Origin: Hyphomicrobiales bacterium
GTDB taxonomy: Bacteria > Pseudomonadota > Alphaproteobacteria > Rhizobiales > Rhizobiaceae
Assembly: GCA_900467745.1 (NCBI GenBank)
Contig: UBQW01000058.1
Location: forward strand, 62,001 to 126,000
Direction of reading: 5' to 3'
Length of the DNA stretch: 64,000 nt
Numbering within the stretch: the first letter of the stretch is position 1; every line of letters begins with the position of its first letter. Below the pieces are notes generated by a model. It did no database searches, had not been told where the DNA came from, and worked only from the letters and a program-made list of their open reading frames with translations. The position numbers were made by a program, and so were the translations under genes. Shown here one piece after another: positions 36,648-44,962 of the stretch.

Positions 36648-38027
36648 TCAATTCTTCTCGAGGCCGAGATGGCCGAGGAGCGTGGAGGTCTCGTACTCTG
36701 TGCGGAAGATTCCCCTGCGCTGCAGCTCCGGCACCACCAGATCGACAAAGGCGGCAAGCGGCTGTGGCGAGTAGGGCGGGAACACCTTCACGCCGTCGAA
36801 CTCGCGGTTTTCGAAGCGCTCGTGAATCCATTCCGCGACATCGCGACCGCTGCCGACCACCGGGGCCTGATTGCCGGGGAAGTTGGCGATGTAGTTATGC
36901 AGGTCGCGGAATGTGACGTTCTCCCAGTCGCCATAGGCGTCCAGCGCGAGTTCGAGCGCCCAGAGCTTGTCAGCCGCCTGTCCGGGCTGCCCGTTGAAGT
37001 TCGGCGTGCGCTGCGCGGCCTCACGCTTCAACTTGTCGTAGTCGACCACGCTCAGCACCTTCTCCGTCGGCGCAGGAGCGCCGAGTTCCAAGCCGAGGAA
37101 ACCGACGACGGCCTTAGGCGCGTATTCGTTCAGCGTGAAGTTCTGAACTTCCCGATACTTGGCCTTCGCCGCGCGAGTGGTCTCGTCGACGAAGAACGTG
37201 AACCCCGGCAGGATGAACTGATCCGCCTCGGTGCGACCGTACTTCGGCAGGCGACCCTTGATTTCGTTGTAGTAGGCCTTGTTCCAATCGCGACCGCGAT
37301 AAGGACTGAAGCGGATGTCTGCGTATTTGGCGCCAAGCTCGAAGGATTCGTCGCTTGTCCCGGCGTGGATAACGGGAATTCTGCCCTGCGGCGGCGGGGG
37401 AATGTTCAAGGGGCCGCGCACGGAGAAGAACCTGCCCTCGTGATCGATGCGATGGCCCTTTGCCGCGTCGAGGAAGATGCCGCGTTCGCGGTCGTCGACA
37501 AGCCAGTCAGGCTCCCAGCTGTTCGTCAGCGCATTGAAGACCTGGAGGAATTCGTCTGCATGGGCGTATTTCTCGGCCGCCAGTGGGTGCTCTTCGCGCG
37601 AGAAGTTCCTGGAAGCATCGGTTCCCGCAACGCCGGTTACGACGTTCAAGCCCGTTCGTCCGCGGCTGAGATGGTCCAGCGAGACGATGGCGCGCGCTGT
37701 GTTGTAGGGATCCGAATAGGTGATGTTGATGGTGACGACGATGCCGATCTTCTTGGTCAGGGCAGCGGCGTAGCCACCGAGAGCATAGCCTTCGATCTTG
37801 AAAACCTCGTTCCCATTGGCGCGCGCCGATTCCGGATCGCTCTTCACGGCGTTGCCGATGAAGTAATAGTCGAAAAGGCCGCGCTCGGCGGTCTGGATGG
37901 TGTCCGCCATGAACTCGGGATCGACGGTTCCGGTGTTGCTCGCCTCAGGCAGCCTCCAGGCGGTCCTGTGGTGTCCGGTTGGCCAGATCGAGTATCCGAT
38001 CTTCAGTTGGCGCTTGTCTTTGCTCAT
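36648..38027 (-). CDS. Flavin-dependent monooxygenase, NtaA/SnaA/DszA family
   Basis: A 459-residue bacterial-luciferase-like enzyme of the DszA/NtaA/SnaA branch, which uses reduced FMN from a separate reductase. It begins IGYSIWPTGHHRTAWRLPEA and contains the conserved SDPYNTARAIVSLDHLSRGRTGLNVVTG region and GRIPVIHAGTSDESFELGAKYAD. Relatives cleave C-S bonds in sulfones and sulfonates or C-N bonds in aminopolycarboxylates. The SsuBC-type transporter next to it favours an organosulfur substrate. ATG 38027 removes an unlikely upstream extension. No flavin reductase is encoded in the cluster. Confidence 0.85.
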   Translation of the reverse strand: MSKDKRQLKIGYSIWPTGHHRTAWRLPEASNTGTVDPEFMADTIQTAERGLFDYYFIGNAVKSDPESARANGNEVFKIEGYALGGYAAALTKKIGIVVTINITYSDPYNTARAIVSLDHLSRGRTGLNVVTGVAGTDASRNFSREEHPLAAEKYAHADEFLQVFNALTNSWEPDWLVDDRERGIFLDAAKGHRIDHEGRFFSVRGPLNIPPPPQGRIPVIHAGTSDESFELGAKYADIRFSPYRGRDWNKAYYNEIKGRLPKYGRTEADQFILPGFTFFVDETTRAAKAKYREVQNFTLNEYAPKAVVGFLGLELGAPAPTEKVLSVVDYDKLKREAAQRTPNFNGQPGQAADKLWALELALDAYGDWENVTFRDLHNYIANFPGNQAPVVGSGRDVAEWIHERFENREFDGVKVFPPYSPQPLAAFVDLVVPELQRRGIFRTEYETSTLLGHLGLEKN

Positions 38028-38097
38028 CTTGAATTCCTTCAAAGCCCCGCAGGCGCAGCCGGTCGCGCCGGCTGCGTGCTGGTTTGATGCATGTGAT

Positions 38098-39099
38098 TTA
38101 CTTTGCGGTCGGCAGCAGGTGGTCGGCGATGGAGACACCAGCAGCGACCTGATCTGGTGCAGCGGCAACGCCCGAGTCGATCCATTCCTGCGTAGCGGCA
38201 ACGTCTACCGGGCCGGCGACATATTTGGCTGTCGTTAGAAACGCGAGGTTCTTCAGCTTCTGTGGATCGCCGGCGGACAGTTCGTTGAAATCGAGTTTGT
38301 CGAATTCCTTGGCGAGTTCGACGCGCCTGGCCTCGTCCTGGCCGTTGTACCAGGAAGCGAATTCCTTGTAGGCGTTGGCGAAGGCTTTGGCGGTATCCTC
38401 GTTCTTGGCGGCCCACTCGGTCGTCGTCCACCAGCCAGCTTGCAGCGCTGCCGGGTTCTGGTACTTGGCGCTATCCGGGTCGATGATCGACCGGAAGTGA
38501 TATCCGGTTCCGACACCGTCATTGAGATAGGCGACCTGGAAGCCCAGCGTCTGGATCGCGTCCACCGCGCCATTCTGCAATGCTTCAGGAAGCGCGCTCA
38601 CCTGCTTGATTACGCTGAATTTTACGTCCTTTGCGGTTAGCCCGTTACCGTTCAGGAATTTGTATGCGAAGACCCGGAAGAAGGGCACGCCGCCAAGACC
38701 GAGCGTGCGCCCCTTGAGGTCCGCGATGGTCTTGATGTCGCTGTCTTCCTTAACGAGGAAATTCACAGCCGGGCTCGGATGGTTCGCGCCGGCGACGAGC
38801 TTGATGTCGAAGCCGTTGTGGATGGCGTTCACGCCCGCAAAGGTGTCGGCGTAGGCAATGTCCGCGCTTCCGCCTTTGACGGCGGCGATCGTTTCCGTGC
38901 CTGTCGCAAGCGGAACCAGCTCGACCTTAAGGCCGTGCTTCGCGAGAAAGCCCTCCTTTTCGGCGATCGGGATATTGTAGGTCTGCGGCGTGAGCGCGAT
39001 GCGAATGGTCTTCAGCTCTTCCGCGAAAACAGAGCTTGAGGCAAGCGTGGCGACGACCGATACGGAGATCGCGAGAACCTGGCGGCGATAAATGCTCAT
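38098..39099 (-). CDS. ABC substrate-binding protein, SsuA/TauA-like
   Basis: A 333-residue periplasmic protein with a Sec signal peptide (LAISVSVVATLASSSVFA, cleavage near residue 26). The body starts with IRIALTPQTYNIPIAEKEGFLAKHGLKVELVPLATG and has AVKGGSADIAYADTFAGVNAI, as in aliphatic sulfonate/nitrate-type binding proteins. It lies between the two monooxygenase genes rather than next to the permease genes, an unusual order. The ligand is probably a small sulfonate or related organosulfur compound. Confidence 0.85.
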   Translation of the reverse strand: MSIYRRQVLAISVSVVATLASSSVFAEELKTIRIALTPQTYNIPIAEKEGFLAKHGLKVELVPLATGTETIAAVKGGSADIAYADTFAGVNAIHNGFDIKLVAGANHPSPAVNFLVKEDSDIKTIADLKGRTLGLGGVPFFRVFAYKFLNGNGLTAKDVKFSVIKQVSALPEALQNGAVDAIQTLGFQVAYLNDGVGTGYHFRSIIDPDSAKYQNPAALQAGWWTTTEWAAKNEDTAKAFANAYKEFASWYNGQDEARRVELAKEFDKLDFNELSAGDPQKLKNLAFLTTAKYVAGPVDVAATQEWIDSGVAAAPDQVAAGVSIADHLLPTAK

Positions 39100-39132
39100 T
39101 ATGATCTTCTCTCAAATGAAGGGCGGGAAAGT

Positions 39133-40188
39133 TTATGCGGCGGCTTCGGTCGCTGTCGTTTGCCTGCGCAGGGCGGGCGCAACCTCGTTCGCCAGGATTT
39201 CGATCGCGCGGACCTGATCGGCCTGCGGGACAGCGCGCCAATCGATCTGGAAGATGTGCCGGTCGTGTCCGATGCGCGCTCTCTGGTGCGCGAGCTTGGC
39301 AATCACGTGTTCGGCGTCCCCAACGATAATGTTCGAGTTCAGATCCGCTGCCGTCTCTTCGAACTGCTCGCGCGTCGGCGCCGGCTTTCCGCGATTGAGG
39401 CGCATGTTGGAAACGTAGGCCTGATAGTGCGGGAAGAACGTATCGAGCGCCTTTCGTCGATCGTCGCCGATATAGGCGTGAGCACTGAGCGCCACTTTCA
39501 GGCGCTCTGGCTTCCATCCGCGTTCGGCACCCTTGTTGCGATAGGTCGCGACGAGGCCGGCGAGGCGATCGAATTCCGCAGCCGGCGCGCCGGTCTGAAC
39601 CGACAGTCCAAGCCGTGCGGCTCTTTCAAAGCTCTGCTCGGTCAAGCCCGTTGTCTGCCAGATGCTGAGGTGCTCGCCGTATGCGCGCGGCCAGACGATG
39701 AGGTCGTCGAGTGGAGGCCGGCTCTTGCCCCCGAATGTTATCTTTTCAGACGCATCGATTGTCGCGATGAGTTCGATTTTCTCGTCGTAGATCCATTTCC
39801 GATCTTCATAGTCGACGCCGAAGAGGTCGTAGGATTCGAGGAAAACGCCGCTTCCCAGTCCGATCTCCGCGCGACCCGCGGAGATCTGGTCGAGTGTGGC
39901 GAACTGCTCATAAAGCCTCACGGGATCGTCGGTGGTCAAAACAATCGTCGCTGTGCCAAGCTTGATCGTCTTGGTGCGGCTGGCTGCGGCGGCAAGAACC
40001 GTCGAGCAGGCGCTGACGGAGAAATCCGGGCGATGATGTTCGCCGACGCCGTAGAAGTCTAGACCCAGCCGGTCTGCGAGCTCGATGCGATCGATGAGGT
40101 CGCGAAGGCTTTCATGCGCGGACTGGCGTGCGCCTGTCAGGGGGTGCGGGTAGGTGTCGCCGAAACTAAAAATGCCGATTTCAAACAT
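39133..40188 (-). CDS. Luciferase-like flavin monooxygenase, Atu2307-type
   Basis: A 351-residue TIM-barrel flavin enzyme of a subfamily different from the other monooxygenase in this operon. Its start MFEIGIFSFGDTYPHPLTG, GVGEHHRPDFSVSACSTVLAAAA and EQFATLDQISAGRAEIGLGSG resemble the LLM subfamily known from Agrobacterium Atu2307. The natural reaction of that subfamily is not established. It begins 10 bases after the permease stop. A two-enzyme oxidation route for one substrate is possible. Confidence 0.8.
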   Translation of the reverse strand: MFEIGIFSFGDTYPHPLTGARQSAHESLRDLIDRIELADRLGLDFYGVGEHHRPDFSVSACSTVLAAAASRTKTIKLGTATIVLTTDDPVRLYEQFATLDQISAGRAEIGLGSGVFLESYDLFGVDYEDRKWIYDEKIELIATIDASEKITFGGKSRPPLDDLIVWPRAYGEHLSIWQTTGLTEQSFERAARLGLSVQTGAPAAEFDRLAGLVATYRNKGAERGWKPERLKVALSAHAYIGDDRRKALDTFFPHYQAYVSNMRLNRGKPAPTREQFEETAADLNSNIIVGDAEHVIAKLAHQRARIGHDRHIFQIDWRAVPQADQVRAIEILANEVAPALRRQTTATEAAA

Positions 40189-40198
40189 GTCTTGAACT

Positions 40199-41065
40199 CT
40201 AGTTGGCGTCCCGAAGCGACCCGCGACGACGCGCGAGGTAGCTTTCCAGGAACAGGAAGATTGCGTTGATGGTGTATCCGACGAGCGCCACGAGAACGGT
40301 GGCCGCGAGCAGCTTGCGTATGTTGAAGGCCTGCTGTGCTTCGAGGATGTAGTAGCCGATGCCGTCATTGCCAGCGACCATGCCGACGACGACCGACATC
40401 ATCAGCGAGGTGCCGAGCGCCTGTCTGATGCCGACGAGAATGTAGGGAACCGCAGCGGGCAGGGCGACTTCCCATTGGGTGGCCCACCATCCCAGTTGGA
40501 AGGTCTGCGCCGTCTCTTTCAGCGTTCGCGAGAGGCTCCTTGCACCGGCATAGGCAGTCATGAGCAGCGGAAACACGGCCGACAGCAGGAAGACGAGGAT
40601 CTTCATCAGATCGCCCACGCCGAAGAAGAGAATGAGCACGGGTATGATCGCGGTCGTCGGCTTGGCCCGGGCGATCTCGATGACAGGCTCCATCAATGCC
40701 CACACGATGCGAACGCGGCCCATGAGGAAGCCCAGACCGATACCGATGGGAGCGGCAATCACGAACCCGATGCAAAGCAGGCGAAGCGTGTCGAGCATCG
40801 CCTTCAGCAGGTCGCCGCCCCATAGCTCGACGGCGAGCGTTTCGCCGATCAGGGCTGGCGAGGAAACGGTCGGATTGTAGTCGATCCAAGCAGAAATCTG
40901 CCACGCCGCAATGAGGCAAGCCAGGACGGACCATCCAAAGCCGCGGCTGCGCAGGAAATGTCGCACCAGGCGTGGCGCGGCCGCTTTGCTTGAGCGCTGC
41001 CGTTTGCCCAGCCCCTCGATCGTTCGGTCGTCGGTGAATTCGTCGCGTGTTCCGAGCAGCGTCAT
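40199..41065 (-). CDS. ABC transporter permease, SsuC/TauC-like
   Basis: A 288-residue inner-membrane protein with about six helices. The EAA loop around SRTLKETAQTFQLGWWATQWEVALPAAVPYILVGIRQALG is the coupling region of the sulfonate/nitrate/taurine permeases. ATG 41065 overlaps the ATPase gene stop (ATGA), so the ATPase and permease are translationally coupled. It forms the importer with the ATPase upstream and the binding protein two genes downstream. Confidence 0.9.
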   Translation of the reverse strand: MTLLGTRDEFTDDRTIEGLGKRQRSSKAAAPRLVRHFLRSRGFGWSVLACLIAAWQISAWIDYNPTVSSPALIGETLAVELWGGDLLKAMLDTLRLLCIGFVIAAPIGIGLGFLMGRVRIVWALMEPVIEIARAKPTTAIIPVLILFFGVGDLMKILVFLLSAVFPLLMTAYAGARSLSRTLKETAQTFQLGWWATQWEVALPAAVPYILVGIRQALGTSLMMSVVVGMVAGNDGIGYYILEAQQAFNIRKLLAATVLVALVGYTINAIFLFLESYLARRRGSLRDAN

Positions 41066-41904
41066 CTCGCACCACCCAGCACAAGTTCGAGTATTTCCCG
41101 GCGCAGGCGAAGGAATTCCGGCGTTTCCCTGGTCGCGACCTGATCGCGCGGGCGGGGGATTGGTACGGGGAGGTCGCGTGCTATCCCGATCCCGCCTTCG
41201 CCCATGACGACAACCCGGTCGGCGAGGTAGAGCGCTTCATCGATGTCATGCGTGACAAAGACGATGGTGATGCGACGCTCTTGCCAGATCCGAAGCATCA
41301 GATCCTGCATGCTCGCCCGGCTTAGCGCATCGATCGCACTGAATGGCTCGTCGAGCAGCAGGATTTCTGGCCCGGAAGCGAGAGCGCGCGCGATGGCGAG
41401 GCGCTGCTGCATTCCACCCGACAGTTCCGAAGGATAAAGTGCAGCGGTGCCAGGAAGACCCACTTCGTTCAGAAGACGATCGATCTGGCTTGCTCTGTCG
41501 CGTGAGTTTCCGGTGCGCTGCGAGCTTGCCGGCGTGAACGCATGCCGCAGCCCGAAATCTATGTTCTTTGCGACGCTGAGCCACGGCAGCAGGGACTCAC
41601 CGTAGCTTTGAAACACATAGCGAACGCTTTTCACACCGTCCGAGCCGTTGATCGAAAGAGTGCCCGAGCTCGGCGTCTCCAATCCTGCGGCCATACGTAG
41701 AAGCGTTGATTTTCCGCATCCGGAGCGGCCGACGATCGCGACGAATGAGCCGGCGTCGATGTCGAGATCGAGCGGCTGGAGAGCCTGAACGCATCGTCCG
41801 GACGCCGAACCATATGCCTTGCTCACCTGGTGCAGCTCTATCACACGCCTTGCCGCCGGTTTTTGCGGACGTTGGGCTGGTATTGGCATCATTGCGTTCA
41901 TCAT
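41062..41904 (-). CDS. ABC transporter ATPase, SsuB/TauB-like
   Basis: A 280-residue ATPase: Walker A GRSGCGKST, signature LSGGMQQRLAIARAL, Walker B and D-loop ILLLDEPFSAID, and the H-loop in VFVTHDIDEAL. It is the first gene of the nine-gene operon running to 33672. Several ATGs cluster at the N-terminus (residues 1, 2, 5 and 6), so the exact start is uncertain. The upstream region holds AT-rich dyads beginning 9-18 bases before the start. Confidence 0.9.
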   Translation of the reverse strand: MMNAMMPIPAQRPQKPAARRVIELHQVSKAYGSASGRCVQALQPLDLDIDAGSFVAIVGRSGCGKSTLLRMAAGLETPSSGTLSINGSDGVKSVRYVFQSYGESLLPWLSVAKNIDFGLRHAFTPASSQRTGNSRDRASQIDRLLNEVGLPGTAALYPSELSGGMQQRLAIARALASGPEILLLDEPFSAIDALSRASMQDLMLRIWQERRITIVFVTHDIDEALYLADRVVVMGEGGIGIARDLPVPIPRPRDQVATRETPEFLRLRREILELVLGGAR

Positions 41905-41912
41905 CGATCTGC

Positions 41913-41962
41913 TTATAATTTTTATAATCTATGGTTTTTATAGATTATAATTATAATTATAA
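41913..41962. promoter_or_regulatory. AT-rich dyad cluster A upstream of the organosulfur operon
   Basis: An 11-bp perfect inverted repeat, TTATAATCTAT (41922-41932) and ATAGATTATAA (41940-41950), with a 7-base spacer. Around it are five copies of TTATAA (41913, 41922, 41945, 41951, 41957), the last three in tandem. It lies 9 to 58 bp upstream of the first gene of the operon on the minus strand, so it is in promoter position. ATAGATTATA recurs at cluster D. The DNA is far more AT-rich than its surroundings. Confidence 0.6.
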
Positions 41963-42198
41963 AAGGTCGATTTTTTCGTTCGAACGGCTTTGTCGTGGAA
42001 ATTTTTCCGTATTTGGTCGCGCGTCACGCCCAAAACAGCGCAGCGTGCTGCGTCGCCGAATGCAGTCAGGCTCAACGCAGCCTTAGAGGCTGAATCTAGC
42101 GCTTCTCATTTGCGATAGGTGACCGGCTGCCGCACGGCGCGAGGCGTCAGGTGAGGTCGGGGAAGGTGCGTTTTGCGGCTGACGCCGCAGCTCGAGTG
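41963..42198. other. Rest of the operon-upstream gap
   Basis: No gene seen. It contains the perfect 10-bp palindrome CGTTCGAACG (41977-41986) just beyond the AT-rich dyads and a hairpin at 42174-42189 (TGCGGC and GCCGCA, 4-base loop) just beyond the stop of the second rhodanese gene, without a T-run on that strand. Confidence 0.5.
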
Positions 42199-43086
42199 TC
42201 AACCGAGTTCCATGGGCGCATCGGGATCACTGATCCACTCTATGAGGGAGCCGTCGTATTCGAGCGTGTTGGTGTAGCCGATAGCCGCCAACGCCAAGGC
42301 GCCGAGCGTCGAGGCGATGCCACCGCCGCAATAGGTCACGATCAGACGCCCGTCCAACGGGACGACGCTTGAGAACGCGGCTCTCAACTCGTCCGCGTCT
42401 CGCAACGTGTTGTCCGCCTCGTCGAGAAGGTCGGTGAAGGGAAGATTGACGCTGGTTGGAATATGGCCGGCGCGGCTTCTCACGGAAACGGCGCCCGAAT
42501 AATCGTCCTGTTTGAGCAGGCAGACGAGCGATGCCGTTCGTTCACCGGCGACGATTTCCTTCACGTCTTCCTGGAACGCGACAAAGTCCTCGGAGCCAGT
42601 CGGCGCGTAATGCACCTTGTCGAACGGCACGGTTGGCCCCGTTTCGACCGGCAGTCCGTCCTTCTTGTATTTCTTGAAGCCGCCATTGAGAACCGCGACA
42701 TTCTCATGTCCGAAGCTCTTGAAGATCCACCAGAGCCTCGACGCCCATTGACCGGCCAGTCGATCGTAGATGACCACCGTGTTGTCCGTTCGGATGCCAA
42801 GCGAGCCGCAGGCGGCGCTGAACTGTTCTTGCGTGGGCCGCGTGAACGGCAGCGCGGCTTCCGGATCGGAGAAGCGAAGGAAGAGATCGGCGAACCGAGC
42901 ACCGGGGATACGTCCCTCGTGCTCGAATTCATCGACGCCACTGCGAAAACGCGAAGCGGGTGCGTTCGGTGTCCCGCGCTCCATGAAGATCGTCGGTTCG
43001 AGAACGACGACGCGGCTGTCGTCGATATGATTTGCAAGCCAGTCGGTTGAGACGAGGGGTAAGGTTGCTTGCTCCAAAGCGAGCAT
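42199..43086 (-). CDS. Two-domain sulfurtransferase (rhodanese / mercaptopyruvate type)
   Basis: A second tandem rhodanese, 295 residues. The N-terminal domain begins LVSTDWLANHIDDSRVVVLEP, the catalytic cysteine C253 lies in VTYCGGGIAST, and GHIPTSVNLPFTDL precedes it. It is only distantly similar to the rhodanese at 35782-36636 and is transcribed on its own, in the same direction as the large operon. ATG 43086 has AAAGGAG directly touching it, so a GTG at 43113 or a TTG at 43077 is possible. AT-rich dyad B lies just upstream. Confidence 0.82.
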   Translation of the reverse strand: MLALEQATLPLVSTDWLANHIDDSRVVVLEPTIFMERGTPNAPASRFRSGVDEFEHEGRIPGARFADLFLRFSDPEAALPFTRPTQEQFSAACGSLGIRTDNTVVIYDRLAGQWASRLWWIFKSFGHENVAVLNGGFKKYKKDGLPVETGPTVPFDKVHYAPTGSEDFVAFQEDVKEIVAGERTASLVCLLKQDDYSGAVSVRSRAGHIPTSVNLPFTDLLDEADNTLRDADELRAAFSSVVPLDGRLIVTYCGGGIASTLGALALAAIGYTNTLEYDGSLIEWISDPDAPMELG

Positions 43087-43130
43087 CTCCTTTGAGGAAG
43101 GGGCGGGCCGCACTTTACACGACTCCCAAA

Positions 43131-43151
43131 AATTATAATAATAATTCTAGT
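43131..43151. promoter_or_regulatory. AT-rich element B between rhodanese and OrfA-like gene
   Basis: Contains TTATAA at 43133-43138 and ATAATTCTAGT at 43141-43151. The latter is the exact reverse complement of ACTAGAATTAT at 43633-43643 beyond the OrfA-like gene. It sits 45-65 bp upstream of the rhodanese start on the minus strand and about 70 bp ahead of the OrfA-like gene on the plus strand. Confidence 0.55.
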
Positions 43152-43219
43152 TGGTTTGCTGCACTTCGCAAGCCTGAGATGGAGTAGGGTGGCAACGTCT
43201 GCCCGACCAGAAGGTGCTG

Positions 43220-43612
43220 ATGTCCTCTTCGTCGCAAGAAAAGAGCCAGGGTTTGTTTTCGGCGAGACGTTATGCGGAAGACGTGCGCTCGAACGCCATT
43301 GCCGCAGTCGATGAGCGCAGGCTGAAAAACCCGATGGACCGCACGATCTATCGGGAAGTGGCGGATGAGTTCAATATCGGCGAGCAGTCCCTGCGGCTGT
43401 GGGTCAAGAAGCATGACGCCGACAGCCGAGATGTAGCCTCCAGAGACGGGAGTGAGGCTGACGAGCCAGCCGAGCGCCCGGCGAAAAACCTGACGCACGC
43501 GCAGCTCGAGGCGGAGGTTCTCAGTCTTCGCAAGAAGATAGAGAAGCTTCAGGCCGAAAACGACGTCCTAAAGAGAGCCTTTGTCGTCTTCTCATCCGAA
43601 TGGGAAAAGTGA
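43220..43612 (+). CDS. Stand-alone IS3 OrfA-like helix-turn-helix protein
   Basis: A 130-residue protein with the layout of an IS3-family OrfA: a homeodomain-like helix-turn-helix (EDVRSNAIAAVDERR ... IYREVADEFNIGEQSLRLWVKKH, about residues 20-67), a polar linker rich in Asp, Glu and Arg, and a leucine-zipper coiled coil (LEAEVLSLRKKIEKLQAENDVLKRAFVVF, about 97-125). There is no OrfB integrase downstream in either frame and no frameshift signal. It may be a domesticated regulator or a transposase remnant. ATG 43220 follows AGAAGG at a 5-base spacing. Confidence 0.65.
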   Translation: MSSSSQEKSQGLFSARRYAEDVRSNAIAAVDERRLKNPMDRTIYREVADEFNIGEQSLRLWVKKHDADSRDVASRDGSEADEPAERPAKNLTHAQLEAEVLSLRKKIEKLQAENDVLKRAFVVFSSEWEK

Positions 43613-43632
43613 GCCATCCGATGAATTTGGTC

Positions 43633-43656
43633 ACTAGAATTATAATTAGATTCTAG
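43633..43656. promoter_or_regulatory. AT-rich dyad C after the OrfA-like gene
   Basis: CTAGAAT (43634-43640) and ATTCTAG (43650-43656) form a 7-bp inverted repeat around TATAATTAG, with TTATAA at 43640-43645. ACTAGAATTAT (43633-43643) repeats element B in inverted orientation, so the two copies bracket the OrfA-like gene 503 bp apart. Confidence 0.55.
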
Positions 43657-43749
43657 AGCCGTCCATTCCATGTTGCAGTCGTTTTGTGACGCGACCCGCT
43701 CAAAAATAGCAGATTTTGCTCCCCTTTGCCGACAATTTAGAACTCTATC

Positions 43750-43785
43750 GATTTTATAGTCTATTAAAATTATAGATTATATATG
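43750..43785. promoter_or_regulatory. AT-rich dyad D upstream of the porin gene
   Basis: The stretch from TCGATTTTATAG to ATTATATATG contains ATAGTCTAT and ATAGATTATA (43772-43781); the latter is shared exactly with cluster A (41940-41949). It lies about 105-135 bp upstream of the porin start, a likely promoter position, and may supply the -10 region. A dyad nearer the gene (GATGTC 43832-43837, GACATC 43843-43848) may form a leader hairpin. Confidence 0.5.
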
Positions 43786-43885
43786 TGAAGCATCCGCTTC
43801 GATTTTTCATTCGACGACCAAGTTCGAGGGTGATGTCGGTCTGACATCGAACCGGGAAGTCGTCCTATTTGGGGATATCCATACT

Positions 43886-44941
43886 ATGAGTATCAAGAGC
43901 CTTCTCATCGGCTCCACGGCTGCACTTGCAGCTTCTTCTGGCGTGTATGCGGCCGACGCGATTGTCGCCGCAGAACCCGAGCCTGTAGAATATGTTCGCG
44001 TTTGCGACGCCTATGGTTCGGGCTATTTCTATATTCCAGGAACAGAGACCTGCTTGAAGATCAGCGGCTACATCCGCTTTCAGGTAGGCGCAGGCCCGAA
44101 CCGCAGTGAAACTGTTGGCAATGGCTCGACCGTTGCCAATAGAAGCGATTGGGATGCCTTTACGCGCGGTCAGGTTCAGTTCACTGCCAAGAGCGACACG
44201 GAATACGGTCCTTTGACGGGGGTGATCGTTCTGCAGACGAACGCCGACAATGCCTCTTCCCAGTCGGCGATCCTCGACTCCGCCTATATCGACGTCGCCG
44301 GGCTTCGTGCCGGCCTCTTCTATTCCTGGTGGGACGACGGCCTTTCAGGGGAGACCGACGAAATCGGCTCGGCCGTCACGCTCCACAACTCGCTGCGCTA
44401 TCAGTATGAGACGTCGAGCTTCTACGCCGGCTTGAGCGTCGATGAACTGGAAGACGGTGTCTATCAGCGCGGCGAAAACAGCAACAACGTCGGCGTGGCT
44501 TTCGCGGTCGGCGGAAAAGCCGGTATCTTCAGCTATCAGGTCACGGGCGGCTTTGATACGGACAACAACGACGGCGCCATTCGCGCGATCGCCAACGTCA
44601 AGCTGGGGCCGGGGACGCTCGGCCTGGCTGGGGTCTATTCCTCCGGCCCGAACTCCTACTACAGCAAGGCCGAATGGGTTGTCGCCGCACAATACGCGAT
44701 CGATGCGACCGACAAGCTCAAGATCACGCCGGCCTTTCAGTACTTCGGCAATTATCATGGAGCGAACAAGGTCGGCGTACCCGACACGTTTAACGGCCTT
44801 GGCGATGCGTGGAAGGTCGGCGTGACCGTCGATTATCAGATCGCCGACAATCTCTACGCCAAGGCGACGGTCAACTATCTCGATCCTGATCGCGGCGATG
44901 ACGTGACAACTGGCTTCTTCCGTCTGCAGCGCGCGTTCTGA
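43886..44941 (+). CDS. Rhizobial-type outer-membrane porin (Omp2b/RopA family)
   Basis: A 351-residue porin. The signal peptide ends near residue 22 (LIGSTAALAASSGVYA), followed by the mature start ADAIVAAEPEPVEYVRVCDAYGSGYFYIPGTETCLKI, which is characteristic of Brucella Omp2 and rhizobial RopA porins, with the two cysteines in the external loop. The ending FFRLQRAF supplies the terminal Phe needed for BamA insertion. It may let organosulfur substrates cross the outer membrane, since it lies next to that cluster and shares the AT-rich upstream element. Confidence 0.9.
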   Translation: MSIKSLLIGSTAALAASSGVYAADAIVAAEPEPVEYVRVCDAYGSGYFYIPGTETCLKISGYIRFQVGAGPNRSETVGNGSTVANRSDWDAFTRGQVQFTAKSDTEYGPLTGVIVLQTNADNASSQSAILDSAYIDVAGLRAGLFYSWWDDGLSGETDEIGSAVTLHNSLRYQYETSSFYAGLSVDELEDGVYQRGENSNNVGVAFAVGGKAGIFSYQVTGGFDTDNNDGAIRAIANVKLGPGTLGLAGVYSSGPNSYYSKAEWVVAAQYAIDATDKLKITPAFQYFGNYHGANKVGVPDTFNGLGDAWKVGVTVDYQIADNLYAKATVNYLDPDRGDDVTTGFFRLQRAF

Positions 44942-44962
44942 CAAGGACGCTGACTGCAAATA

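Noticed and set aside
43141..43643. A complete insertion sequence bounded by the 11-bp repeats
   Set aside because: There is no OrfB, no TG...CA ends of IS3 type and no target duplication, so it cannot be called an IS element; kept only as a repeat-flanked gene.
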